The translations under genes and the position numbers were made by a program. This document shows, in pieces, positions 20,905-30,090 of a stretch of 64,000 bases of DNA (within the stretch, counting starts at the first letter, position 1; every line of letters begins with the position of its first letter). This DNA comes from a virus, in IMG/VR virus record IMGVR_UViG_3300008262_000226, positions 62,001-126,000 of that record, one strand, 5' to 3'. The notes under the pieces were generated by a model. The model was not told where the DNA came from, did not search any database, and saw nothing but the letters and a program-made list of their open reading frames with translations.

Positions 20905-20912
20905 TATAAATA
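20905..20912 (+). promoter_or_regulatory. T4-type late promoter box, plus strand
   Basis: An exact TATAAATA, about 25 bases before the tail tube-like gene at 20936. It is paired with an opposite-strand box 14 bases away. Confidence 0.75.
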
Positions 20913-20925
20913 TAACTTCTCAAGG

Positions 20926-20933
20926 TATTTATT
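20926..20933 (-). promoter_or_regulatory. late promoter box for gp4, minus strand
   Basis: AATAAATA on the minus strand, 25 bases upstream of the gp4 start. The two late boxes face away from each other's genes across a 34-base gap, so transcription from each crosses the other's box. Confidence 0.65.
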
Positions 20934-20935
20934 AA

Positions 20936-21550
20936 ATGGGCGTTCAAACCTATTTAACAGCAATCTCAAATGGAAGAGGGATGGCAAAAAGCAATCTCTA
21001 TTCTGTTTATTTTTCTGGAGGTGTTATCAACGAACTGATAGGAGATTTTGGCGGCATTGACAGAAAAGCTGGAACGCAACCTTCTCTAGTTGGAGAACGA
21101 GTTAATATCATGTGTGATGAAGTATCCTTACCAGGAGTTCAATCCTCGACAGGTAGTGTGGTTAGACATCCTGGAGCAAATCCAATTTACTATCCAACCA
21201 ATCCAATATATAATGACCTTCAATTATCTTTTATGTGTGACGCAGAGATGCAAGCACTGAATTTCTTAACAGATTGGCACGCTAAAATTTACAAGAAAGT
21301 TGGTAATTCATATCAAATTAATTACCCAGAAAAATATAAATGCACTACATTAACTATCGAAAAAAACGAAAAGGATTCTAAATCTGAAGTTGGTTTGACC
21401 CCTGTTAAATATGAACTTAAAGATGCATGGGTTTATTCAGTTGATGCTATTCCTCTCTCGTATGGATCTAGTCAAATAGTTAAGGTGACTGCTAACTTCT
21501 ACTACACTAATTGGAATGCAACTTTCAACCGTCTCAACACTATAACCTAA
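20936..21550 (+). CDS. tail tube-fold protein, probably gp54-like
   Basis: 204 residues with the layout of the gp19/gp54/gp48 tail-tube fold: S-N-L-Y-S-V-Y-F near the start, V-S-L-P-G-V-Q, L-S-F-M-C-D, F-L-T-D-W-H-A-K-I, and the closing V-T-A-N-F-Y-Y-T-N-W. It lies between the gp48/gp53 unit and gp26. In T4, gp54 starts tail tube growth on the baseplate and gp19 forms the tube. The position favours gp54, though length is shorter than T4 gp54 (320). Confidence 0.75.
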   Translation: MGVQTYLTAISNGRGMAKSNLYSVYFSGGVINELIGDFGGIDRKAGTQPSLVGERVNIMCDEVSLPGVQSSTGSVVRHPGANPIYYPTNPIYNDLQLSFMCDAEMQALNFLTDWHAKIYKKVGNSYQINYPEKYKCTTLTIEKNEKDSKSEVGLTPVKYELKDAWVYSVDAIPLSYGSSQIVKVTANFYYTNWNATFNRLNTIT

Positions 21551-21587
21551 ATATTTTTACGAACATATTATCTTCTTTGGAGTAATC

Positions 21588-22304
21588 ATGACTTTACCAA
21601 AACCACCAGTGCCAACATATGAGTTGGAATTGCCATCATCAGGAAAGACAATTAAGTATAGACCATTTCTAGTTAGTGAAGAAAAGATTCTTCTTATGGC
21701 TATGGAATCTGAAGATGAAAAACAAATCACACAAGCAGTAAAAGATATTGTGAAAGCTTGTGTTCTTACGAAGGGTGTGAAGATTGAAGACCTAGCATCA
21801 TTTGATATCGAATACATCTTTCTCAACATACGTGGCAAATCTGTTGGTGAAGAAGTTAAAATGAAAATCATCTGTAATGATGACAATGAAACAGAGGTAG
21901 AATATACTTTAGATTTAAGTAAAGTAGAAGTTCAAAAAAATCCAGATCATGATGCTAAAATATTATTAGATGATACTACAGGTATTGTGATGAAGTATCC
22001 TGGTGTTGATCAGTTTATTCAAACACAAATCATGATGAAGTCATTGAACGCAGAAGAAGTATTTGATATTATTATTGATTCTGTTCATCAGATCTTTTCT
22101 GGAGAAGAAGTGTTCGAGGCTAAAACAACATCAAGAAAAGAAATTGAAGATTGGATGGGTGGATTAACTTCCAAACAATTCGAGAAAGTTAAAGATTTTT
22201 TTGCTACCATGCCCAAGTTAGCGCATACATTTAAAGTTACTAATCCTAACACTGGAGTTGAATCTGAATACACAATTGAGGGTCTGGTAAATTTTTTCGG
22301 GTGA
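21588..22304 (+). CDS. 26: baseplate hub protein gp26
   Basis: 238 residues. P-S-S-G-K-T-I-K-Y-R-P-F-L-V-S-E-E-K-I-L-L-M-A is the signature start of the T4 gp26-type baseplate protein, followed by an acidic helical body. In T4 it is needed for hub assembly. A CTAAATAT late-like box lies at 21547-21554, about 35 bases upstream. The stop touches the next small gene. Confidence 0.9.
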   Translation: MTLPKPPVPTYELELPSSGKTIKYRPFLVSEEKILLMAMESEDEKQITQAVKDIVKACVLTKGVKIEDLASFDIEYIFLNIRGKSVGEEVKMKIICNDDNETEVEYTLDLSKVEVQKNPDHDAKILLDDTTGIVMKYPGVDQFIQTQIMMKSLNAEEVFDIIIDSVHQIFSGEEVFEAKTTSRKEIEDWMGGLTSKQFEKVKDFFATMPKLAHTFKVTNPNTGVESEYTIEGLVNFFG

Positions 22305-22306
22305 GC

Positions 22307-22471
22307 ATGTTCCATGAGAGCCTTGCTAATTATTATCAGTCAAATTTTAATCTCATGTATATTCATAAGTTTAGTTTGACTGAATTGGATAACATGCTCC
22401 CCTGGGAAAGAATGGTTTATATTACTATGTTGAATGCTTATATTGAAGAGCAGAACAGTAAGAATAAATGA
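22307..22471 (+). CDS. 51: gp51-like baseplate hub assembly protein
   Basis: 54 residues from ATG 22307 (a GTG two codons earlier overlaps the gp26 stop). The core M-L-P-W-E-R-M-V-Y-I-T-M-L, preceded by L-T-E-L-D-N, is the L-P-W-E-R motif of small hub-assembly proteins. In T4, gp51 is a catalyst of hub assembly and is not in the virion. Position after gp26 agrees. The stop overlaps the next start as ATGA. Confidence 0.75.
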   Translation: MFHESLANYYQSNFNLMYIHKFSLTELDNMLPWERMVYITMLNAYIEEQNSKNK

Positions 22472-25191
22472 ACTACGATTACTTACCCCAACCACCTGAA
22501 GGTGTATTAGATCCAAAGATACCTTGGAGTAGGATTAATCCTAACTCTAGGTTGTGGTTGGTTTTAAAATCAAAATTAACTGGCAGAAGACAGGGAGATG
22601 AATTCTATAGTTCATATGTAAATCTTTCTGATGCTGATGCTGATAAACTGATTGCAAACATGAAGAAGGATCCTCGTGGGTATCCTTCTTTAGATCAGAC
22701 TAGTGGCACTCCTGTTCAGTGGATGGAAAGACAGAGATTATATCAAGAGTGGTTGGTAGAAGCATACCTCGAAAATCCTTTTCGTGAAGATGTAAATAAA
22801 AAAATTGAAGCAGCTGAACAAGAAAGAAGATTACTAGAAATACAGGAACAAAGAAAAAAAGAAAAAGAAGAGAAGGAAGAGAGAGAAAAAAGAAAGAAAG
22901 AGCGCGAGCAGATCAAACCCCCAGAGACATCCGTTCCTGCTCCTGTAGCACCTGCTCCTGTTGAACCTGCTTCTGTGCCAGCAGCACCTGCTCCTGCTGC
23001 TCCAGAAGCACGCAAACCCAAGCCAGCGCCTTTGAGAGATGAGGATCTGGTTGCCCCATATCGAATGCCATCGAATGTTTCTAAAGCGATGGCGAGTTAT
23101 GGTGATGCTTTAGATGCTATTGGTAATCAATTATCAAAACAGAATTCTATTCTCACTAGAAACCTAGGTTACTTAAGAAGGATAAATGAAGATCTTGGTG
23201 ATGTAGAATTCTTACTCGGTCAGATGACTGAGAATTATCAAGAAGCACTTGATGATTTTGAAACCGAAGAAAGAAAAAAAGCATTACGAAAAAAGATTGT
23301 TGGTAAAATATTTTCTCCATTTGGTAGTGGAAAAGAACCACCTTCGAAGGTAAAACCAAAACAAGAGAAGAAACAAAATTGGTTTGATGGGATCACCTCG
23401 TTCTTTAATCCAAGTAAAAGACCAGAAAAAAAATTAGCATCAGGTGGAATTGCATTAGGTCAAACGGGAGGAGATAAAGTAATACCTCCAGGTGTGTATG
23501 ATAATCCTATCAGAGGTAGACTAGCGCCAGGAACTGTAGTCGTTCCTCATAACAGAAACGACGGGAAGAGAATACTAAACCAATATGATCAGCAATCTTA
23601 TATACAATCTTTCGGTGATGTATTAGCAAAATCATCAAATGCTTTACTTGGTTCTGCTGTTGTTGTATATGGATCTGTTCTTCGTAGTTTAGGTCCTCTT
23701 GCTGGATATTTTAATACTAGTATTTCTGGATTAATACCTACAGTATCTTCAATACTCAGCATATCTCGCAGTGCTGTTATTGATATGTTTGGTGGTCCTG
23801 CGTATGCAGGAACTACAGAAAATACACAAGATCTGAAATCATTCTATAAATCCTGGCGTGTTTATATGAATGATAATGATTTATATTTTCCAGGTGCTAC
23901 TGGTGTTTTTGGTGGAGCTCCATTACCTTCAGGAGAGATTGCAGAAGATATAGGTATCATTTCTTCTGCTGCCGATCTTAGATACGTTGGTGGAACTAAT
24001 GTAAATAAATTACCTGCATGGATACCTTTTTCAAAAGAAGATACAAAGAAGATTGGATATGTATCTGGGTTTGGATATAGGTGGGGAAGGCAGCATAGTG
24101 GTATTGATTTAGATGGCGATCCTGGCATCAAAATTATTTCACCTTTTGCTGGAACTGTATATGACATTAATAAAAACTGGCCAGCTGATGGTGGTGGTGG
24201 GTATGGTAATTTGGTTGGCATCGCCCACGATCAACCAAAAATATTTACATTTTATGGTCACTTAAAAGATGTTGCTACCAATTTGGAGATGGGATCTAAA
24301 GTAAAAGCAGGTGAAGTAATAGGAACAGTGGGTAACACTGGTCGTTCTTTTGGTCCCCACCTGCACTGGGAAGTTAGAACACAGGCTAGCGGAGGGCAAA
24401 TAGATCCCGTTGAATGGACGCATCAAAACAAACCAAGTTTTGCTGTTGGTGGATGGTTCAAACCATTGGTTAATTTAGTTAGGAATGTCACTAGACCAAA
24501 AGGACTTAGTATCAGAGGAGTTCAAGCTGGTTTTACTGGCATGGCGAGAGAAGGATTTGAGGCTATTATGAAAGGTGACAAATTTAGATTGGGTAAATGG
24601 AAACCACAGATACTTGGCAGGGGAGCATACTCTGCTCCAACACTAAAAGGTGCTCAAAGATATGCTGGTGCTCAAGGATCTTTAGGAGGCAAGCAAACTC
24701 CTGGTGGTGTTGTGAAGAGTATTGTTCCAGGAACTGCTAGGAGGATTGATATATTAGAACCACAAGCAGCAGTGAAACCAGCAACATTTGATAAGGGTAA
24801 ACTGTTAGCAGATAAGTTACTACAAGGTGCATATGCAAACAGCCCATTAGCAAACAATCTTCGTTTACAACTTATAACTGGCAGTGCTCAAAATGTTGGT
24901 GTTGGAATGGGAAAACTTTTCAGTAAAGCAATTGGTATTTTAAATGCTCCTGTAATTGGAGACATGTTATTCCCAGAACCAACTGCTGCTGGAACATTAG
25001 ATTATGCTAGATCTCAAGGGTGGGTCACACCGCAATCATCAAAACCACCAGTAAAACAAACTACCATTCAGATGCCACCATCTTCTGCAAATGTATCTCC
25101 TGCACCCAGAGCATCTTCAAAACCTCAGTTTGTAAATATTGATATACCAACTGGTGAAGTATTAACCACTACACAAATGAGGCGCATGTAA
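22468..25191 (+). CDS. tail structural protein with M23 peptidase domain
   Basis: 907 residues. Residues about 110-150 are a highly charged coiled coil, then a Pro/Ala linker (160-185). Around residues 525-650 is a Peptidase M23 (LytM) domain with zinc ligands His543 and Asp547 (H-S-G-I-D-L-D), and His633 in H-L-H-W-E, where His631 is the catalytic partner. The rest is flexible with short hydrophobic parts. It may cut host peptidoglycan peptides as the tail penetrates. The gene precedes a second cell-wall enzyme, so the pair may act together. Confidence 0.85.
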   Translation: MNYDYLPQPPEGVLDPKIPWSRINPNSRLWLVLKSKLTGRRQGDEFYSSYVNLSDADADKLIANMKKDPRGYPSLDQTSGTPVQWMERQRLYQEWLVEAYLENPFREDVNKKIEAAEQERRLLEIQEQRKKEKEEKEEREKRKKEREQIKPPETSVPAPVAPAPVEPASVPAAPAPAAPEARKPKPAPLRDEDLVAPYRMPSNVSKAMASYGDALDAIGNQLSKQNSILTRNLGYLRRINEDLGDVEFLLGQMTENYQEALDDFETEERKKALRKKIVGKIFSPFGSGKEPPSKVKPKQEKKQNWFDGITSFFNPSKRPEKKLASGGIALGQTGGDKVIPPGVYDNPIRGRLAPGTVVVPHNRNDGKRILNQYDQQSYIQSFGDVLAKSSNALLGSAVVVYGSVLRSLGPLAGYFNTSISGLIPTVSSILSISRSAVIDMFGGPAYAGTTENTQDLKSFYKSWRVYMNDNDLYFPGATGVFGGAPLPSGEIAEDIGIISSAADLRYVGGTNVNKLPAWIPFSKEDTKKIGYVSGFGYRWGRQHSGIDLDGDPGIKIISPFAGTVYDINKNWPADGGGGYGNLVGIAHDQPKIFTFYGHLKDVATNLEMGSKVKAGEVIGTVGNTGRSFGPHLHWEVRTQASGGQIDPVEWTHQNKPSFAVGGWFKPLVNLVRNVTRPKGLSIRGVQAGFTGMAREGFEAIMKGDKFRLGKWKPQILGRGAYSAPTLKGAQRYAGAQGSLGGKQTPGGVVKSIVPGTARRIDILEPQAAVKPATFDKGKLLADKLLQGAYANSPLANNLRLQLITGSAQNVGVGMGKLFSKAIGILNAPVIGDMLFPEPTAAGTLDYARSQGWVTPQSSKPPVKQTTIQMPPSSANVSPAPRASSKPQFVNIDIPTGEVLTTTQMRRM

Positions 25192-25192
25192 T

Positions 25193-27349
25193 ATGTTACT
25201 CAACAATCTTATTCCACAAAAAGCAAAGCAAACTAGACAGGAAGCAGTAAGTTTTGAAAGCTCACTTGCTTCAGAATTTAGATCATTAACATCAAAGAGT
25301 GGTGAGAATGTAAGGAAGGTTAATCAGCAATTAGATATTTTAATAGAGCAAGCAGAATTAGAAAACGAAATTGCTAATCGTGTTGCTAAACTAGCAGCAA
25401 TGTTTTCTAAAAATTCTTTGCTGGAAACTTTATCTTACTCTAAGATAGAGGAAAGATTATCAGTATTTCCTAAAAAGACAGAAGAAGATATTATATTAGA
25501 AAAAAAGAATACAAAAAAGTCTAAGGTTTCAGAACCTAAAAAACAACCTAAAGTAAATCCCCCCAAAAAATTGGCATCGGGTGGTGTTACTCCTCCAGCT
25601 TCTGGTTTGAATAAAGACAAACTTCAATCAAATAAAGGGGAGCAGATTGCTTATAGTGAAGTATTACAGCTCTCGATGAGAGCATCTGGTATTTTTGCAA
25701 TCACTACTCTAGGAGAATTCATACAAGGAACAGGGGCTCTCGGGGCATTTTTTAAACCTTATTTGAAATCAGTCGTAACACCATTTGCATTATCATTAGG
25801 GGTTGAGCAGAATTTAATTAACAGTTTATTAAATTCTCCAATTGAATCTGCATCTTTGGAATTAAAAAATCAACAAAAAGAGTTTGGTAAAACTTGGGCT
25901 AAATTTTTAAATGATCCTGATTTTGTTAAGATTTATATTGATAGAGAAGCAACTCTCGATGCTCAAGGAAAACCAAAAGGATTTGTTCCTGCTGATTGGA
26001 AGGAAGATCCTGAGTTTGTTGCTTTAGTTAATGCGTTTGCAGAAGAATGGGAATTGAATGCAAATGGATTGCTTGCGTTAATGGCAAGTGAAAGTGGATT
26101 GAAACCAGATGCAGAAAATGATGGTGGTTGTGTTGGATTAATTCAGTTTTGCCCTGGTGGTGGTTTACCTGGAACAGGAAAATCAGCGGCAGAACTCAAA
26201 GCAATGAGTCGAAGTGAGCAGTGGCCTTATGTAGTAAAATATTGGGTTGGTGTTGGATTGAAAAAAGGAATGACAGCTGGTGATATCTATGGATTGACTC
26301 ACGTTCCTGCTTGGTATGGAAAAGCAGTGAACGGATTAGCAGTAGGATCTCCAGAGAGAATGAATGCTGTAGTTGCTACTTCTGCTGATGGTCCTGCGTA
26401 TTCTCAAAATGCTAGACTTGATTTTAATGGAGATGGGAAGATAACAGTTCAAGATTACGACGATGAGGTTAGAAGAGTTGGTAAAAATTTCGGAATAAAA
26501 TATGAGACTGGAGGTTACTATACTCCAGAAGAATTAGATATGGTAACACCAATGACGCCATATCTATTATCCGGACCCGATTCTGGTTATGATGTAGTGA
26601 TTCAAAATACTCCTATCATAATGCACGGTGATGAGATTGTTGAAGAGACACCAGAAGGAGTTAAAATTTATCCAGTAAAAAATAGACTGTATGATATCAC
26701 AAAAGATCCAGTTGATGTTATAAAAAGATGGCAACAAATTTCTTTGCAATCTAATACTCAACGTGTGGAATCATTTGCAAGAGGTGGAGTAACACAACGC
26801 CCCTGGTGGGATAAAATGGGTTGGTTCGGTGGCGCGGCGGCGGAAAGAAAAAGAACACAAAAAAATCGCAAGAGAAATTACGGTGATGATTACAAAAGAC
26901 AAGAATTAATTCTTGCGGCAAAAGCATCTGGTGGTAGTGGTCTTGCTGACATTAGGGGTAGTCAAAGACTAAAGCAAGTATTTGATGATCAGAGAACTAC
27001 AACGAACAAACTATCTCCAAGTAAATCAGAATCTCTAGTCATTTCTAAGTTAGATCCTTCTCTAACACCGATGCAAAATTGGGCTAAATTATTTCCAGAT
27101 CTTGCCAGAAAAGTTAAACCAGGGCAATCTGGATACGATGAAATACAAAAAGTCTTATCATCTTCAGGAACCAGAGAAGTAGCATCACAAACAAAATCAA
27201 CTGGCACAGTAATTGTAAATAGAATCCCAATAGAATCCTCACCTAATGTGTCTCAATCTGTTCAAAGTTCTACGCCCACACAAATTACTACAGTTACTTT
27301 CAATCCTCATCGATTGAGATCAGAACTTAATATGAGACGCGCTCGATAA
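25193..27349 (+). CDS. tail protein with lysozyme/transglycosylase-like domain and Ca-binding loop
   Basis: 718 residues. An N-terminal helical, Lys-rich region is followed at about residues 285-400 by a soluble-lytic-transglycosylase-like domain with catalytic Glu300 in M-A-S-E-S-G-L and G-L-I-Q-F downstream. At about 410 is an EF-hand or dockerin-like loop D-F-N-G-D-G-K-I-T. The C-terminal half is low complexity. It probably cleaves glycan strands during DNA entry. With the M23 gene it gives two complementary wall-cutting activities. The stop is one base before a late-type box. Confidence 0.8.
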   Translation: MLLNNLIPQKAKQTRQEAVSFESSLASEFRSLTSKSGENVRKVNQQLDILIEQAELENEIANRVAKLAAMFSKNSLLETLSYSKIEERLSVFPKKTEEDIILEKKNTKKSKVSEPKKQPKVNPPKKLASGGVTPPASGLNKDKLQSNKGEQIAYSEVLQLSMRASGIFAITTLGEFIQGTGALGAFFKPYLKSVVTPFALSLGVEQNLINSLLNSPIESASLELKNQQKEFGKTWAKFLNDPDFVKIYIDREATLDAQGKPKGFVPADWKEDPEFVALVNAFAEEWELNANGLLALMASESGLKPDAENDGGCVGLIQFCPGGGLPGTGKSAAELKAMSRSEQWPYVVKYWVGVGLKKGMTAGDIYGLTHVPAWYGKAVNGLAVGSPERMNAVVATSADGPAYSQNARLDFNGDGKITVQDYDDEVRRVGKNFGIKYETGGYYTPEELDMVTPMTPYLLSGPDSGYDVVIQNTPIIMHGDEIVEETPEGVKIYPVKNRLYDITKDPVDVIKRWQQISLQSNTQRVESFARGGVTQRPWWDKMGWFGGAAAERKRTQKNRKRNYGDDYKRQELILAAKASGGSGLADIRGSQRLKQVFDDQRTTTNKLSPSKSESLVISKLDPSLTPMQNWAKLFPDLARKVKPGQSGYDEIQKVLSSSGTREVASQTKSTGTVIVNRIPIESSPNVSQSVQSSTPTQITTVTFNPHRLRSELNMRRAR

Positions 27350-27352
27350 ATA
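27345..27352 (+). promoter_or_regulatory. late-type promoter box (GATAAATA)
   Basis: GATAAATA overlaps the end of the upstream gene, about 25 bases before the ATG at 27376. It is one base from the T4 late consensus. Confidence 0.5.
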
Positions 27353-27375
27353 CTTTTACTAGGAGAGATAAATAG

Positions 27376-30087
27376 ATGTCTTTTGGAACCGAAAGCTCAG
27401 CATCAGTAGGAGGTCAATCCCTCGCAGGTTTCATAGTATCTAAAGCAACTCAGTCTCGTAAGGATGCGAGAAAAGAGGATAGAAAACAATCGCGCAGAAA
27501 AAAGAAAGAAGAACAAACAAAAAAAGAAAACAAACAACAAGAGAAGAAACAAAAAATAGGAACTAAGTTACTTGGGAGTCTTCCTTCTTTAGGTAATCTT
27601 TTTTCATTTAAGAAACCAGAAACTAAAACTTCATCTCAGTCATCACAACCCAGATCTTCTGGTGGGGCAACTGGATTAGCAAAAATTCTTACGCAAGGAT
27701 TTGGTTCTCTCACGGCTGATACGATGGGAGTTGCTTCTGGTCTCGCATCAGTTACGCAAGTTCTCAATAGTTCTTTAAGAGCACAATCTTTTACTGCAAC
27801 TGGTGTTCAAACTATTGCTAGTATTCTTTCAGATCAAGTAGAGAATCAAGGATCTATATTATCAACTGTTAAATCATTGAAAACTGGTGGTAGATCTTCA
27901 GGAACTGGATCAAGTATGTTTGGATCCAGTAGATCATCAGGTGTAAAATCTGATACTCTAACTGGATTTGTTTGGGAAAAAGTTAAAGATAAAGTTTTAG
28001 GGTTTTTATCTGGAGCTGCTGCTACTCAATTAGGAAAACTAAAAAATTTATTTAAACCTAAAGGTGCTACATCAACTGCAAAACCTTCTCCTTCTCCAGG
28101 TGCATCTGCATTAAAACCAAAACCATTGGGAAGAATGACAGGTTCTTATGATAGATTTTTACAAGGATCATCTAATTTTGGTGATAGATTAAGATTACTT
28201 CGTAGAGGTCAAATAGGTCCTGGTCAATTATTTACTAAAGGTGGTGTAGATTCCCTGGCAAAACCAACTGGGGGTGGGTTATTAAAATCTTTTAAATCTT
28301 TTGCAACACCGAAAAATTTGTTAACGGGAGTTAAAGGATTAGGTGTTGGATTGCTGGGTGATATGGCAGTAAATAAAATTGGAGAGGCAGTAGGCAATAA
28401 AGTAACAGAAGATTCTATCAGAAGAATTAGTTCCTTACCTCCAGAGAAAAAAGAAAAAGCGATCAAAGGTTTGCGTTCTGAATTAGAAAAAGAAAAATCA
28501 TGGCAATCTGGATTTGGGGGAGCTTTTGATAACATCATTAACCTTGGTGGTATTTTAGGGGAAAGTTCCAGTCAAACAAAATCAGGTGGAATTGAGCGAA
28601 TATTATCTGGATTAGGTGAAGAGAAAATGGCATCAGGTGGAGTGATGCTTGGTGAAGCAGGTAAAGAATCTGTCGTTGATTTAAATTCAAAAACTGGAAA
28701 AGATTTAGTTGGTAAACAGGGTGAAGATCCAGGCATGAAAGCATCAGCTGCCTCCACTCTTGCTGTAGTTGATCAATTCATTAAAGGCATGGGTTCTTTA
28801 GGTGCTCCAGTAGCACAAGCACTCGGACCAGAAATTCAAAACCTTGCTAGAACTTTTGGTATGTCACAGGCATTACCAAACTTAAAAGTTGGTGGTGGTA
28901 AGTTTAAAGAAGATGGCGGTGCAAAAAAGACTAGAGAAGATTTCTTAAAAAATTTAATAGCAGGTTCACTAGAATCACTCGATGCCAAGAAGAAAGAAGA
29001 GAAGAAGCAAGGGCAGGATAACAAACCTCAAACTACTAACGAACAACAGAATCAATCAAACCCTTCTAATCCAGATACAGGATCAGGAACACAAAGAAAT
29101 GTTGGTGCTGATGGAAAACCAATGGATGTTCATGATCCTAAGTCTTATGGTGCTGGTCGTCAGTCTGTTACCAAAGGAACTAACGAAGGTGTTGGTGTTT
29201 CGGATGTGGATACCAACCGCCAGACTGGGCAACTAGAAGCAAATCATGTGAACTTTAATCATGATGGAAAAGATTACAAAGTAAGAATCAATCCCAACAA
29301 TGGAGATTATGAAGTCTTCCAATCTCGTGGGTATCTTGGAATGGTAGATAAAAAAATAGATGTTGGCGGACCTCAAGGACCAAAGCCAGGTCAAGCGAAC
29401 GAAGCACTGTTGAGAAAAGCACATGGTCAAGTTAGAGCATTCTTTATGAAGAACGCCCCACAGAAAGGATTGTCATTGAAGTACTTGAGTGAAGCGGAAG
29501 TTGATAAGAGCTCCACGGGTAATCAAAAACGAGGTGGAACAGTTAAGTCATATAATAAAGGCGGCGTAGTTCAAAAACCTTGGTGGGATTTCATAGGAAA
29601 TTTCATAGATACTCATCGCAATACCAAGTCAACTGATTATAAGAATCAAAATAATAATCCTCTTGCCTCGATGGCAAAGCAAAGAGAGATGATGAAAGAG
29701 TTGGGTTATGAAGAAGGAGGAACGGTAAAAAGACCAACAATCAGAGAAGATGTAGATGATATCAGAAGAATGATTGCTGCTTCAATGATGAGGCAACAGG
29801 ATAGATATCTTCCTGGAGATAAAATACCAGTTGGAAATGATCTGATAACTAAATCAGTAACACCAAAGGTATCACCAGCATCCCCACCAACAAGTGCCAC
29901 ATCTAAAGAGGGTGAAGGTTTAAATTCTGCTGCGATTATTAATATAGTTGGTGCTGGGGGTGCGGGTATGACTATCCCATCATCGGCAGATGAGATGAAT
30001 GAACAATCTACAGCAGAGTTTGTTTCAGATCCATGGCCAGGTGGTTTAGCATCTGTTCTTTGTGTATCATCACCTTGGGGGAATTAA
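27376..30087 (+). CDS. large tail/baseplate structural protein
   Basis: 903 residues. A very basic N-terminal segment (R-K-E-D-R-K-Q-S-R-R-K-K-K) is followed by Gly/Ser-rich and helical stretches, with A-S-G-G-V-M-L-G-E-A-G near residue 420. A similar A-S-G-G phrase also occurs in the two upstream genes. A short hydrophobic C terminus ends in S-S-P-W-G-N. I recall such proteins as structural in cyanophage virions. Tape-measure or internal hub function is possible but not proven. It has a good AGGAG site. Confidence 0.65.
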   Translation: MSFGTESSASVGGQSLAGFIVSKATQSRKDARKEDRKQSRRKKKEEQTKKENKQQEKKQKIGTKLLGSLPSLGNLFSFKKPETKTSSQSSQPRSSGGATGLAKILTQGFGSLTADTMGVASGLASVTQVLNSSLRAQSFTATGVQTIASILSDQVENQGSILSTVKSLKTGGRSSGTGSSMFGSSRSSGVKSDTLTGFVWEKVKDKVLGFLSGAAATQLGKLKNLFKPKGATSTAKPSPSPGASALKPKPLGRMTGSYDRFLQGSSNFGDRLRLLRRGQIGPGQLFTKGGVDSLAKPTGGGLLKSFKSFATPKNLLTGVKGLGVGLLGDMAVNKIGEAVGNKVTEDSIRRISSLPPEKKEKAIKGLRSELEKEKSWQSGFGGAFDNIINLGGILGESSSQTKSGGIERILSGLGEEKMASGGVMLGEAGKESVVDLNSKTGKDLVGKQGEDPGMKASAASTLAVVDQFIKGMGSLGAPVAQALGPEIQNLARTFGMSQALPNLKVGGGKFKEDGGAKKTREDFLKNLIAGSLESLDAKKKEEKKQGQDNKPQTTNEQQNQSNPSNPDTGSGTQRNVGADGKPMDVHDPKSYGAGRQSVTKGTNEGVGVSDVDTNRQTGQLEANHVNFNHDGKDYKVRINPNNGDYEVFQSRGYLGMVDKKIDVGGPQGPKPGQANEALLRKAHGQVRAFFMKNAPQKGLSLKYLSEAEVDKSSTGNQKRGGTVKSYNKGGVVQKPWWDFIGNFIDTHRNTKSTDYKNQNNNPLASMAKQREMMKELGYEEGGTVKRPTIREDVDDIRRMIAASMMRQQDRYLPGDKIPVGNDLITKSVTPKVSPASPPTSATSKEGEGLNSAAIINIVGAGGAGMTIPSSADEMNEQSTAEFVSDPWPGGLASVLCVSSPWGN

Positions 30088-30090
30088 TAA

